Source of the DNA: Oxalicibacterium flavum
GTDB lineage: Bacteria > Pseudomonadota > Gammaproteobacteria > Burkholderiales > Burkholderiaceae_D
Direction of reading: 5' to 3'
NCBI RefSeq assembly: GCF_014635065.1
Contig: NZ_BMCG01000004.1
Coordinates: 1 to 64,000, forward strand
Length of the DNA: 64,000 bases
Shown here: positions 1-8,729 of the stretch, piece by piece
How the letters are laid out: every line of letters starts with the position of its first letter
How positions within the stretch are numbered: position 1 is the first letter of the stretch
Notes under the pieces: generated by a model
The model's database searches: none
What the model was told of the DNA's origin: nothing
The model's input: only the letters and a program-made list of their open reading frames with translations
Made by a program: the position numbers and the translations under genes

Positions 1-1860
1 GGCGGCCTGGTGTCGTCGCGCTGCACCAACGAGGAAGGCTATCTGGTGCAGAAGCTGGTGCGTGCTGCCTTCGGCAACAACAACGTCGACACCTGCGCAC
101 GCGTCTGCCACTCGCCGACGGGTTATGGCCTGAAGGTCACCATGGGTGAATCGGCCGGTACGCAGACTTTCGATTCCGTCATGAAATCGGACTGCGTGCT
201 GATCATCGGTGCCAACCCTGCAGCAGGTCACCCTGTGTTCGCCTCGATCATGAAGCGTCGCCTGCGTCAGGGCGCCAAGCTGATCGTCGTCGATCCGCGT
301 ACCACCGAAATGGTCAAGTCGCCGCACATCCAGGCCGACTACCACCTGAAACTGAAGCCGGGTGCCAACGTTGCCATCGTCAACGCGCTGGCGCACGTCA
401 TCATCACCGAAAACCTGCACAAGCCGGACTTCATCAAGGAACGTTGCGAAGTCGATTCCTTCGAGGAATGGGCAGAGTTCGTCTCGCTGCCGGAAAACTC
501 GCCGGAAGCGCTGGAGTCCGCAACCGGTGTGCCTGCAGCCGACATCCGCGGCGCCGCCCGCATGTTCGCGAGCGCCAAGAACTCGGCCATCTACTATGGC
601 CTGGGTGTGACCGAACACGCACAAGGTTCGACCACCGTGATCGGCATCGCCAACCTGGCGATGGCAACCGGTAACGTCGGCCGCGAAGGCGTGGGCGTCA
701 ACCCGCTGCGTGGCCAGAACAACGTGCAGGGTTCGTGCGACATGGGTTCGTTCCCGCACGAGCTGCCGGGCTATCGTCACGTGTCCGACTCGACCGCACG
801 CGCCGAATTCGAAGCGGTCTGGGGCTGCACGCTCGAATCCGAACCTGGCCTGCGCATCCCGAACATGTTCGACGCCGCGCTCGAAGGCACCTTCAAGGGC
901 CTGTACTGCGAAGGCGAGGACGTGGTCCAGTCCGACCCGAACACCCAGCACGTCACCGCTGCGCTGGAAGCCATGGAGTGCGTGATCGTCCAGGACATCT
1001 TCCTGAACGAAACCGCCAAGTACGCACACGTGTTCCTGCCGGGCGCATCGTTCCTGGAAAAAGACGGCACCTTCACCAACGCCGAACGCCGTATCTCGCG
1101 CGTGCGTAAAGTGATGCCGCCGAAAGCCGGTTACGCCGACTGGGAAGTCACCATGATGCTGTCGAACGCATTGGGTTACCCAATGAACTACAAGCATCCG
1201 CGCGAAATCATGGACGAGATCGCCGCACTGACGCCGACCTTCACCGGTGTGAGCTTCAAGCGCATCGACGAACTCGGCGGCAGCATCCAGTGGCCATGCA
1301 ACGACGAGGCACCGGAAGGCACCCCGACCATGCACATCAACGAATTCGTGCGCGGCAAGGGCCGCTTCATCCCGACCAAGTTCTACGGCAGCGGCGAGCG
1401 TCCGAGCAAGGACTACCCGTTCATCCTCACCACGGGTCGCATCCTGTCGCAGTACAACGTCGGCGCGCAAACCCGTCGTACGTTCAACAACATGTGGCAC
1501 AGCGAGGATCGCCTGGAAATCCATCCGGACGATGCCGCTGAAAAAGGCATCAAGCAGAACGACTGGGTCGGTATCAAGTCGTCTGCCGGTGAAACCGTGC
1601 TGCGTGCCGACATCACCGAGCGCATCCAGCCGGGCGTGGTTTACACCACGTTCCACTTCCCGGAATCGGGTGCCAACGTGATCACGACGAACTCGTCCGA
1701 CTGGGCCACCAACTGCCCAGAGTACAAGGTGACGGCCGTTCAGATCACGCCGGTGAACCAGCCGTCGGAATGGCAGCGTACGTACAACCGCTTCAACACG
1801 CAGCAGGAACGCTTTGCGACCACCGACATGGTGCCGCGCGAGCCTGCCGCCACGAAGTAA
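1..1860 (+). CDS. fdsA: NAD-dependent formate dehydrogenase alpha subunit, 3' part
   Basis: C-terminal 619 residues of the molybdenum-containing catalytic subunit of the soluble NAD+-dependent formate dehydrogenase, which oxidises formate to CO2 in the cytoplasm. The reading frame is open to base 1, so the start and the N-terminal Fe-S domains lie outside the window. Fragment residues 32-36 (CARVC, followed by HSPTGYG) contain the cysteine expected to ligate Mo. The bis-MGD-binding domain follows (GANPAAGHP, VVDPRTTE, NPLRGQNNVQG), then the C-terminal molydopterin-dinucleotide-binding domain (LTTGRILSQYN). It is followed after 21 bases by fdhD and then fdsD, which matches the fdsGBACD order of Cupriavidus and relatives. 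Identification is confident from these motifs and neighbours. Confidence 0.96.
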   Translation, partial: GGLVSSRCTNEEGYLVQKLVRAAFGNNNVDTCARVCHSPTGYGLKVTMGESAGTQTFDSVMKSDCVLIIGANPAAGHPVFASIMKRRLRQGAKLIVVDPRTTEMVKSPHIQADYHLKLKPGANVAIVNALAHVIITENLHKPDFIKERCEVDSFEEWAEFVSLPENSPEALESATGVPAADIRGAARMFASAKNSAIYYGLGVTEHAQGSTTVIGIANLAMATGNVGREGVGVNPLRGQNNVQGSCDMGSFPHELPGYRHVSDSTARAEFEAVWGCTLESEPGLRIPNMFDAALEGTFKGLYCEGEDVVQSDPNTQHVTAALEAMECVIVQDIFLNETAKYAHVFLPGASFLEKDGTFTNAERRISRVRKVMPPKAGYADWEVTMMLSNALGYPMNYKHPREIMDEIAALTPTFTGVSFKRIDELGGSIQWPCNDEAPEGTPTMHINEFVRGKGRFIPTKFYGSGERPSKDYPFILTTGRILSQYNVGAQTRRTFNNMWHSEDRLEIHPDDAAEKGIKQNDWVGIKSSAGETVLRADITERIQPGVVYTTFHFPESGANVITTNSSDWATNCPEYKVTAVQITPVNQPSEWQRTYNRFNTQQERFATTDMVPREPAATK

Positions 1861-1881
1861 GGTTGGCGTTCGCCCTGTGCG

Positions 1882-2706
1882 ATGAATGCCGTCATTGACG
1901 ATGAACGCAGTGCACTGGTCCGCGTCCCGGTAGAAAAATGGGACGTGGACAACCGCACCGTCTGCGAAGACGATGTGGCCGAGGAAGTGCCTGTGGCATT
2001 GGAATACAACGGCATCTCGCACGCGGTGATGATGGCATCGCCCTACGATCTGGAAGACTTCGCGCTGGGCTTTTCGCTCAGCGAAGGCATTCTGGAAAAC
2101 AAATCCGAGCTGTATGACTGCGAAGTAGTGCCCGGCTGCGATGGCATCCAGGTTCAACTGGACATCGCCACCGAGCGCTTCGTCGCGCTGAAGGACAAGC
2201 GTCGCAACCTGACCGGACGTACCGGTTGCGGCCTGTGCGGCGCCGAAACGCTGGAACAGGCGATTCGGCATCCGCAGGCAGCCAGCGGCAACGCCATGTT
2301 CAGCGCCGCGCAGATCCATGCCGGCATGCGCGCCATGCGTGCGCAGCAGCGCCTGCAGAAATATACGGGCGCCACGCATGCAGCGGCCTGGATGGATTTG
2401 AGCGGAGAGGTGGTGCTGGTACGCGAGGACGTGGGGCGTCATAACGCACTCGACAAGCTGATCGGCGCCATGGCCAACCGCCAGCTCGATTTTTCGGCGG
2501 GCGCCGTGCTGATCACCAGCCGCGCCAGCTACGAGATGGTGCAGAAGTCGGCCACGATGGGCATCGGACTGATCGCCGCCATTTCGGCGCCGACCAGCCT
2601 GGCGATCAAGATGGCCAACGACACCAATGTCACGCTGATCGGCTTTGTTCGCGATCACAGTCACGTGGTGTATGCGCAGCCGCATCGGTTGAAGCACGAT
2701 AATTGA
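1882..2706 (+). CDS. fdhD: Formate dehydrogenase accessory sulfurtransferase FdhD
   Basis: 274-residue FdhD (FdsC position in fds operons). The family carries sulfur from a cysteine desulfurase to the molybdenum cofactor of formate dehydrogenase, and without it the enzyme is inactive. The conserved CxxC is visible as TGCGLCG (Cys116 and Cys119). The C-terminal half has the family's nucleotide-fold motifs (REDVGRHNALDKLIG, LITSRASYEMVQK). It starts 21 bases after fdsA and is followed 29 bases later by fdsD, so it is cotranscribed. Length and motifs are normal. Confidence 0.95.
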   Translation: MNAVIDDERSALVRVPVEKWDVDNRTVCEDDVAEEVPVALEYNGISHAVMMASPYDLEDFALGFSLSEGILENKSELYDCEVVPGCDGIQVQLDIATERFVALKDKRRNLTGRTGCGLCGAETLEQAIRHPQAASGNAMFSAAQIHAGMRAMRAQQRLQKYTGATHAAAWMDLSGEVVLVREDVGRHNALDKLIGAMANRQLDFSAGAVLITSRASYEMVQKSATMGIGLIAAISAPTSLAIKMANDTNVTLIGFVRDHSHVVYAQPHRLKHDN

Positions 2707-2735
2707 AATAGTTATTCTTTCGAAGGAAGACAGGA

Positions 2736-2963
2736 ATGAGCGGCAATAACATTGATACGCTGATCAAGATGGCAAACCAGATCGGCGATTTTTTCGTGGC
2801 GATGCGCGACCGCAATCAGTCGATTGACGAATTTATCGGTCATCTCAAGCGTTCGTGGGATCCACGCATGCGCAAGGCGCTGATGGCGCATGTCGAGGAA
2901 CACGACGGCGAAGGCCTCAGCGAGTTCGCACTGGAAGCCGTGCGTTCGCGCAAGCTGCTCTGA
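2736..2963 (+). CDS. fdsD: Formate dehydrogenase delta subunit
   Basis: 75-residue small subunit of the NAD-dependent formate dehydrogenase. It matches the FdsD family by size, by its position as last gene of the fds operon, and by its pattern: an N-terminal segment LIKMANQIGDFF, a central HLKRSWDPRMRKAL stretch, and a C-terminal helix ending EAVRSRKLL. In characterised systems FdsD is needed for full activity and probably helps insert or protect the cofactor. A strong ribosome-binding site (AAGGAAGA) precedes the ATG, and an intrinsic terminator starts about 40 bases after the stop. Confidence 0.93.
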   Translation: MSGNNIDTLIKMANQIGDFFVAMRDRNQSIDEFIGHLKRSWDPRMRKALMAHVEEHDGEGLSEFALEAVRSRKLL

Positions 2964-3002
2964 TTTAAGCAGACGGGCATCATGCCCGCCGCCGAAAACA
3001 AG

Positions 3003-3039
3003 GACTGCATGGCCGTATCAGCGGCATGCAGTCTTTTTT
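3003..3039 (+). terminator. Intrinsic terminator of the fds operon
   Basis: Nine-base perfect stem GACTGCATG / CATGCAGTC followed directly by six T. It ends the fdsA-fdhD-fdsD transcript. Confidence 0.9.
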
Positions 3040-3132
3040 ATGGCGATTTCAGACACAGCAACGACTTTTACCAAGATGGCTTGGTCAGCCGCGAAGGAAA
3101 CGAAGAGGAATGAAGAAATGTCTCCGGCATGA

Positions 3133-3160
3133 AAAAAGCGCGGTCAATGCCGCGCTTTTT
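3133..3160 (-). terminator. Intrinsic terminator, bidirectional in form
   Basis: AAAAAGCGCGG, six-base loop, CCGCGCTTTTT. It lies exactly at the stop codon of the small minus-strand gene and could also act as a second terminator for the fds operon. Confidence 0.85.
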
Positions 3161-3342
3161 CATTCTTCGGCAAAACGATCCTCGCTGGCCGTTTTCAATT
3201 CCTTCGCTTCCTCTACCATCCTGCGATGCGCAATGCGCTTGCGCATGATTTCCGCATGCTGTTCTGCTGTCATCGGCGGTGCCGTCATCAATTCCTTCAG
3301 CAAGGCGTCATTGGCGTAATTGTTTCGGATAATGCGACCCAA
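3160..3342 (-). CDS. Small hypothetical protein, charged and helical
   Basis: A short gene of about 60 residues, translated from a TTG at 3342 that has GGAG six bases upstream. A longer TTG start at 3363 is also open (67 residues), and no ATG is available. The product is soluble, highly charged and predicted helical (AEIMRKRIAHRRMVEEAKELK), with an N-terminal segment like LGRIIRNNYANDALLKELM. The stop codon sits in a good intrinsic terminator, which supports a real transcript. No family is recognised. The start choice rests only on the ribosome-binding site. Confidence 0.6.
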   Translation of the reverse strand: MGRIIRNNYANDALLKELMTAPPMTAEQHAEIMRKRIAHRRMVEEAKELKTASEDRFAEE

Positions 3343-3363
3343 ATGCTTCTCCTGCAATAGCAA

Positions 3364-3895
3364 CTCTCGTGGAAACTACGGGACACGCATATTTTGCACC
3401 CAAACCACTTTGCGTGCCGTCATTCCTCAAAATCGCGTGTCAATGCGCAACAGGCATGGTATGAGCATACTTCCAAGCACCCTTTAATCTTCTGTTTGCG
3501 GATTCCGTTTCGGAACTCTACGTCTCCACTCGCTGATCCACGGATAGAACGCTAGTCGGCAGGATTTATCCATCAGCGATCAGGCAACCCCTACGAAAAC
3601 CTGCCACCGTGGTTACGCATGGCCAGGACAAGACGGCCAAGCTGCAGCCGGTGGTCATGCATTCTGACGAATCGACTTGCCAATAACACCCTCATAACGG
3701 ACAAAAAAAAGCCCCGCGGCAGTCGGCACGCTGGGGCTTGAACCTTCCTTGAGAGGGAGGAGGAGACACGGCTGGATGGCGCTTCTGACCGGCAGAGCCG
3801 CCATCCTGAATCAATTTCGATATTTCGTTCTGTTGCCATGCTTGCAAATCCGGAAACCGGCTCTATCTGAGCCGAATACCGGATCGCCAGCGGAC
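3364..3895. other. Gene-free stretch, with the 3' untranslated region of the next minus-strand gene
   Basis: About 530 bases without a convincing gene. It contains the terminator at 3700-3738, a hairpin GGATGGCG / CGCCATCC (3774-3806), and a spaced inverted repeat with GCTGAT and ATCAGC arms near 3531-3580. The last two could be RNA structures. No tRNA was found. Confidence 0.5.
3700..3738 (-). terminator. Intrinsic terminator on the minus strand
   Basis: Read on the minus strand: AAGCCCC, loop, GGGGCTT, then eight T. It would end the transcript of the 80-residue gene at 3896-4138, giving a 3' untranslated region of about 160 bases. Confidence 0.8.
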
Positions 3896-4138
3896 TCAGG
3901 CAAAAATACGTGGGGTGCGGACTTCGGCGTGCGGCTGCAGATTCGATACAGCGGGGGCCGCGCTGCTTGCCTTGGTACCGCTGGTGCGGGTCTGCTTCTT
4001 GCTGCCATATGCGGCGAGCATGCGCAGCTGGATCGCCAGTTCGGGCTGCGACTGGGCAATCTGGTTGGCGCGGCGATTCAATGCAAAAGGCGACTGCACG
4101 GACTGGCTGGAAGAAGCGCGGCGGAAGAAGTTGAACAT
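3896..4138 (-). CDS. Small hypothetical protein
   Basis: 80 residues, starting MFNFFRRASSSQSVQSPFAL and rich in Ser, Ala, Gln and Arg. There is no signal peptide or membrane segment. The ATG has a good AAGGA site six bases upstream (reading AAGGAATCGTC-ATG), and the gene is divergent from the LysR gene at 4290. No domain is recognised. A terminator downstream at 3700-3738 and the clean ribosome-binding site argue for a real gene. The function is unknown. Confidence 0.6.
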   Translation of the reverse strand: MFNFFRRASSSQSVQSPFALNRRANQIAQSQPELAIQLRMLAAYGSKKQTRTSGTKASSAAPAVSNLQPHAEVRTPRIFA

Positions 4139-4289
4139 GACGATTCCTTGAAGTTGAAGCGATATGCTTTATCGTTGAATGCAGTATAGGTACACTAGAG
4201 ATATAAATCTAATTTCAAGTTAGGATAGCTGTCATAACTCTCGTGAATGATTTAAATACCCACTTTTACATTTTAGAAACCCGAACAAA

Positions 4290-5249
4290 ATGAGCTTTCT
4301 GACCTTGGATCTGAACCTGTTGCGCGTCTTCGATGCCGTGATGACGGAACAGAACCTGACCCGCGCCGCCAACCTGCTCGCCATGACCCAGCCGGCCGTG
4401 TCGAATGCCCTGCGCCGATTGCGCGATACCCTGGGCGATGAACTCGTCATCCGCACCGCCCACGGCGTCAAGCCGACCTCGCGCGCGGTCGAACTGTGGC
4501 CGATCGTGCGGCGCGCGCTGTCCGACCTCGAGGCGGCAGTGACGCCCGACACCTTCGATGTGTCACGTGCCAACACCACCTTCCGCATGGCCATGGCCGA
4601 CGCTACCGCAGCGCTGTGGCTGCCGTTCCTGGTGCGCGCCATCGAACGCGACGCGCCGGGCCTGAACGTGCGCATGGTACCGCTGACAACGCGCGAACCG
4701 CGGCCGATGCTGCTGCGCGGCGACATCGACTTGGCGATCGGCTTTTTCCCGGGCGTGGCGGCGCAGCTCGCGAGCGGACAGAACACCGCGGTGTCGCAGA
4801 TCCGTCACGAACGCCTCTATACCGGCGAGTACGTGTGCGTGATGCGCAAGAACCATCCATTGGCGAAGGAAGAGCTGAACCTGGACAATTACTGCGAAGC
4901 GCACCATCTGCTCGTCAGTTTTTCGGGCCGCGCCAAGGGTCTGATGGACGATGCGCTCAGCGAGCTCGGCCGCGAGCGTCGCATCCTGCTGACGGTCAAT
5001 CAGTTTTTCACCGCCGGCAAGGTGGTCGCGAGCTCCGATCTGATCACGGTTCTGCCACGCCACCTGATTGCCGCTACCGGCATGGAGGAAGCCTTGGTTG
5101 CCAAGAGCCTTCCTTTCGAACTGCCGGACGTACACGTCGATATGCTGTGGCACGAGCGCGACGCACGTAATCCGGCGCACAAGTGGCTGCGCGAGCAATT
5201 GAGCGCCAGTACCGAAGAAGGCGTAAGTCGCATCAAGAAACGCAAGTAA
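4290..5249 (+). CDS. LysR-family transcriptional regulator
   Basis: 319-residue LysR-type regulator. The winged helix-turn-helix is at about residues 6-66 (LNLLRVFDAVMTEQNLTRAA, then TQPAVSNALRRLRDTLGDEL), followed by a periplasmic-binding-protein-like effector domain (about 95-300). The N-terminus and the PTSRAVEL motif resemble the NodD/NahR/LeuO branch. It is divergent from a small hypothetical gene and followed by a strong terminator, so it is a single-gene unit. No target operon can be assigned: the fds operon is separated from it by two terminators. No clear ribosome-binding site is seen before this ATG. Confidence 0.92.
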   Translation: MSFLTLDLNLLRVFDAVMTEQNLTRAANLLAMTQPAVSNALRRLRDTLGDELVIRTAHGVKPTSRAVELWPIVRRALSDLEAAVTPDTFDVSRANTTFRMAMADATAALWLPFLVRAIERDAPGLNVRMVPLTTREPRPMLLRGDIDLAIGFFPGVAAQLASGQNTAVSQIRHERLYTGEYVCVMRKNHPLAKEELNLDNYCEAHHLLVSFSGRAKGLMDDALSELGRERRILLTVNQFFTAGKVVASSDLITVLPRHLIAATGMEEALVAKSLPFELPDVHVDMLWHERDARNPAHKWLREQLSASTEEGVSRIKKRK

Positions 5250-5264
5250 CCCTGCTGCATGCAT

Positions 5265-5290
5265 CCCGCCCCGACGGCGGGTTTTTTTTT
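5265..5290 (+). terminator. Intrinsic terminator after the LysR gene
   Basis: CCCGCC / GGCGGG stem followed by nine T. Confidence 0.92.
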
Positions 5291-5435
5291 GCCTGTATCG
5301 GACCAAATTCCGGTTTTCCGACAACATTCCTTTCTCCCCTTCTTCCTGTCTGACAGCGCACAGGCTCTTATTGAACTCGCAACGACACGTGCGGGTCCCA
5401 TCGTTTCAGGCACTCAAGAAAAAGAGAGAAGAGAG

Positions 5436-7457
5436 ATGGCTATGTCGCGCGCAAGAAAAATAACCATGTGGAGCGGTCTGACAGTGCTGGCGCTACTGAT
5501 CATTCTGGTCATCGTACTGGTTACGTTCGACTGGAACAGGGTCAAGCCATGGCTCAATGAAAAGGTCAGCGATGCCACCGGACGTCCCTTTGCCATCAAC
5601 GGCGACCTGTCGCTGACCTGGCAGCGTGCCACGCCGCGTACCGACACCTGGCGCGACTGGATACCGGCACCGCGTTTGAGCGCCCATGATGTGGTCATGG
5701 GCCAACCCGACTGGTCTAGGCAGGAAGGCAATATGGCGGAAGTAGGGCACATCACCTTCTCGATCAATCCTCTGCCGCTACTCGCAAAGAACATCGTGAT
5801 TCCGCGCCTGCAGCTCGACGATCCGAAGATCGTGCTGGAACGCATCAAGGATGGCCGCAACAACTGGACCTTCAAGCAGGACGACGATGACGCTCCCTCG
5901 CCGTGGACGCTGGATCTGCAGCGCCTGGTGTTCTACAAGGGTGAAATCCGTCTGAAGGACGAGATCAAGAACATCGATGCCAAGGCCGACATCGATACGC
6001 TGGAACCGTCAACCGACAATGACTACGTGATGGGCTGGAAGCTCTCCGGCTCCTTCAATGGCGCGCGCATAGGTGGCGACGGCAAGGCTGGCGAACTGCT
6101 GGCACTGCGCAACGTGGAGAAGCCATTCCCGCTGCAGGCGAGCCTGACGGTCGGCAAGACGGCAATTTCCGTGTCCGGCACCGTGACCAAGCCGCAGGAA
6201 CTGGCAGCGATCGACATGCGACTCAAGCTGTCCGGACCGAGCATGGCCGATCTGTACCAGCTGACCGGCCTCACGCTGCCCAAGACGCCCGAGTATTCGA
6301 CCGAAGGGCGGCTGCGCGGTATCACCAACGATCTCGGCGGCAAGTGGACCTACGAAAACTTCAAGGGCCGCATGGGCGAGAGCGACATCGGCGGCACGCT
6401 GACCTACGAAGGCAAGAAGCCGCGCCCGCTGCTGTCTGGCGAAGTGGTATCCAACCTGCTCAAGTTCGAGGATCTGGGTCCGATCGTCGGTGCCGATTCC
6501 AATGAAAGCAAGCGCGAGCGCGGCGTCGCTACCAAGCAGCCGGAAGACAAGGTGCTGCCGGTCGAGAAATTCACCACCGACCGCTGGGGCAGCATCGATG
6601 CCGACGTCAAACTGACCGGCCGCAAGATCCGCAAGGACGAGGCGCTGCCGATCGACGACCTCTACACGCATCTGAAACTGCAGGACAGCGTGGTCACGCT
6701 GACGCCGCTGAAATTCGGCATGGCCGGCGGCACGCTGACATCGAACATCAAGATGGATGGCCGCAATCCGACCATCAAGGCAGAAGCCAAGGTCGCGGCA
6801 CGCGGTCTCAAGCTCAAGCAGCTGTTCCCGACCTTCCAGCCGATGCAGGCGAGCTTCGGTGAAGTCAATGCCGACACTTCATTGTCGGCCACCGGCGATT
6901 CGATTGCGACCTTCCTTGCCAAGTCCAACGGCGAGATCAAGGCCCTGGTCAACGACGGTACCATCAGCAAGCTGCTGCTCGAGCAGATCGGTCTCAACGT
7001 CGGCAACATCGTGCTCAACATGCTGTTCGGCGACAAGCAGGTGCAGCTCAACTGCATGGCGACCGATCTCGCCGTCACCGATGGCCTGATCCGTACGCGT
7101 ACGCTGCTGGTCGATACCGAGGATGCCGTCATGCATGTGGACGGTACCATCAACCTCGCCACCGAACAGCTCGAGCTCACGATTCGCCCTGTCACCAAGG
7201 GCCTGCGCATCGTCTCGCTGCGCGCACCGATCTACGTGCGAGGCACCTTCAAGAAACCGGACGTGGATATCGACAAGGGTGTACTGGCACTCAAGGCGGG
7301 CAGTGCCATTGCGCTGGGTGCGGTGGCACCGGTGACGGCACTGCTGCCACTGATCAATGTCGGTGGCGAAGAAGAAAGCAAATGCGCTGCACTGCTCAAG
7401 GAAGCGCAGGCCAAACCGGTGGCACCGCCACCTGGCAAGACCATGAAGAAGAAATAA
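5436..7457 (+). CDS. AsmA family protein
   Basis: 673-residue AsmA-like protein, a family of very large periplasmic-facing proteins anchored in the inner membrane and linked to outer-membrane assembly and phospholipid transport. One N-terminal membrane segment is seen at about residues 11-33 (LTVLALLIILVIVLV). It is followed by the AsmA N-terminal signature (FDWNRVKPWLNEKVSDATGR) and a long beta-rich body. The C-terminal AsmA domain ends with PIYVRGTFKKPDVDIDKG. The ATG at 5436 was chosen because it follows a GAGAGAAGAG purine tract and begins just before the membrane anchor. The open frame runs further upstream to 5259, but across a terminator. Confidence 0.92.
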   Translation: MAMSRARKITMWSGLTVLALLIILVIVLVTFDWNRVKPWLNEKVSDATGRPFAINGDLSLTWQRATPRTDTWRDWIPAPRLSAHDVVMGQPDWSRQEGNMAEVGHITFSINPLPLLAKNIVIPRLQLDDPKIVLERIKDGRNNWTFKQDDDDAPSPWTLDLQRLVFYKGEIRLKDEIKNIDAKADIDTLEPSTDNDYVMGWKLSGSFNGARIGGDGKAGELLALRNVEKPFPLQASLTVGKTAISVSGTVTKPQELAAIDMRLKLSGPSMADLYQLTGLTLPKTPEYSTEGRLRGITNDLGGKWTYENFKGRMGESDIGGTLTYEGKKPRPLLSGEVVSNLLKFEDLGPIVGADSNESKRERGVATKQPEDKVLPVEKFTTDRWGSIDADVKLTGRKIRKDEALPIDDLYTHLKLQDSVVTLTPLKFGMAGGTLTSNIKMDGRNPTIKAEAKVAARGLKLKQLFPTFQPMQASFGEVNADTSLSATGDSIATFLAKSNGEIKALVNDGTISKLLLEQIGLNVGNIVLNMLFGDKQVQLNCMATDLAVTDGLIRTRTLLVDTEDAVMHVDGTINLATEQLELTIRPVTKGLRIVSLRAPIYVRGTFKKPDVDIDKGVLALKAGSAIALGAVAPVTALLPLINVGGEEESKCAALLKEAQAKPVAPPPGKTMKKK

Positions 7458-7474
7458 AACCGTTAATCGTTTCT

Positions 7475-7930
7475 TTAATCGCTTGCATCCCTGGCTTCGC
7501 CAGGACAGGCATACAGCCGCCATTCGGTTCGGCCCGGCAGGAACCATTGCGTGCCATTGCGCGCAATGTCCTGGCTGTAATAGCAGATCACCGGATCGGA
7601 GCCATCGAGCTTCATGGAAATGGTCCAGTTGTGCGGCCCGCAATTATGCGCCTCGCATCCCCAGGAATGGATGCGCTCCTGCTTGATCCAGATCGGCGTT
7701 TTCGGTCCTGCCGAATTGAGCAGCCAGCGTCGAATATCCGTAAGGGGGACAGTCTGCTCGACAGCCTGGACAACGAGTGGATGTTCGAGGAAAGAGACTG
7801 GCAACGAGGAGTCGGCTGGATACTTGCCTTCATACACGGACAGAGATGAGGGTTGTCCATTTTGCGCAGATGCGGGAAAAGCCGTTGCAGCGGCAATCAA
7901 CAGAAATCTCCCAAGTGCCAAGGCATTCAT
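7475..7930 (-). CDS. Secreted protein resembling the lysozyme inhibitor Ivy
   Basis: 151 residues with a signal peptide (about 1-22, ending FPASA). The only informative motif is C92-E-A-H-N-C97-G, which matches the disulfide loop CKPHDCG through which Ivy plugs the active site of c-type lysozymes. The surrounding strands (WTISMKLDG, DPVICYYS) are consistent with that small alpha/beta fold, and the mature length of about 130 matches. It therefore probably acts in the periplasm against lysozyme or controls lytic transglycosylases. This is a motif-level call. It is convergent with the AsmA gene and has an AAGGAC site before its ATG. Confidence 0.6.
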   Translation of the reverse strand: MNALALGRFLLIAAATAFPASAQNGQPSSLSVYEGKYPADSSLPVSFLEHPLVVQAVEQTVPLTDIRRWLLNSAGPKTPIWIKQERIHSWGCEAHNCGPHNWTISMKLDGSDPVICYYSQDIARNGTQWFLPGRTEWRLYACPGEARDASD

Positions 7931-8021
7931 TTTTGTCCTTTTGTCTATTCCAGCTATTCAACGGATCAGGATGTGCTGCATGCATCGCACGGTAGCGCCG
8001 TTCTTCTTTTATTTCTTCTGG

Positions 8022-8074
8022 TTTGTATATATAGATAGTAGTAATGGTTAACGCAGGCCTGTTTCTGTGGATAA
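8022..8074 (+). repeat. Direct repeat copy 1 carrying a DnaA box
   Basis: 53-base unit: TATATATAGATAGTAGTAAT, then GTTAAC, ending CTGTTTCTGTGGATAA. It matches 46 of 53 bases with copy 2, which lies 392 bases downstream. Confidence 0.9.
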
Positions 8075-8318
8075 GTCAGTTAACAGTTTGCAGATCAATA
8101 CCTTATCGATTTCATAGCTGGTTGGAAAAGACCTGTATGCGATCAGGATAAATTCTGTACAAGAATTCTCTTCACTGCTTTGAGATGGATATCCACCAAG
8201 ACTGGTTCCTGTTGTCCAAAGGCTTATCCACAATCGTTGTTTGTATTACTGGCAGATGAATCGTGAAATTCCTTTTTCAACAGTAAAGATGTTTATTTTT
8301 CCATAAGATAAATGTGTC

Positions 8319-8336
8319 GAAATGACATGTCATTTC
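8319..8336. repeat. 18-base perfect palindrome
   Basis: GAAATGACATGTCATTTC equals its own complement. It lies in the middle of the DnaA-box region and is a candidate protein-binding site. Confidence 0.75.
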
Positions 8337-8413
8337 CCATTCTTTTTTGGAACGTTCACGCGATCTTTTTCATGCCGTGTGTGCAGAGAGAGGAAGGGGG
8401 TTTTAATCTGTTG

Positions 8414-8466
8414 TTTATATATATGGATAGTAGTAATAGTTAACATATGGCTGTTTCTGTGGATAA
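8414..8466 (+). repeat. Direct repeat copy 2 carrying a DnaA box
   Basis: Second copy of the 53-base unit. It keeps the TATATATA tract, GATAGTAGTAAT, GTTAAC and the terminal TGTGGATAA box. Confidence 0.9.
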
Positions 8467-8729
8467 GCAGGGAAATGCAATTGAAATCAATGACTTGAAG
8501 AATTCATAAATCCTGCATAAGAGGTGTATGGCGGCAGGACAGATTTTGCATAAGATCAGTGCTTCACTCTACCTATCGTTTATCCACACACTATCCACGG
8601 CTTGACCAAAACCTTATCCACATGATGACCAATGTCCGTTGTGCGGAGCCACTGCTTGTTTCGCATGCGTGGTGGTAATCTTGATGCCTTCATTACCCAG
8701 GGCGAGCGCCATCAAAAGAGGGAGACATC

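Larger units (their letters stand above)
7931..8729. other. AT-rich gene-free region with DnaA boxes; replication-origin candidate A
   Basis: About 800 bases without a gene. Perfect DnaA boxes (TTATCCACA or its complement) occur at 8066-8074 (-), 8224-8232 (+), 8458-8466 (-), 8580-8588 (+) and 8614-8622 (+). Near matches include 8591-8599. Two of the boxes lie inside a direct repeat that carries a TATATATA tract. An 18-base perfect palindrome is at 8319-8336. The region lies upstream of two parS sites, mnmG and parAB, a neighbourhood typical of bacterial origins. Whether it is the active origin is inference. Confidence 0.7.

Noticed and set aside
3591-3839. 82-codon minus-strand frame
   Set aside because: Runs across the terminator at 3700-3738 and has no ribosome-binding site.
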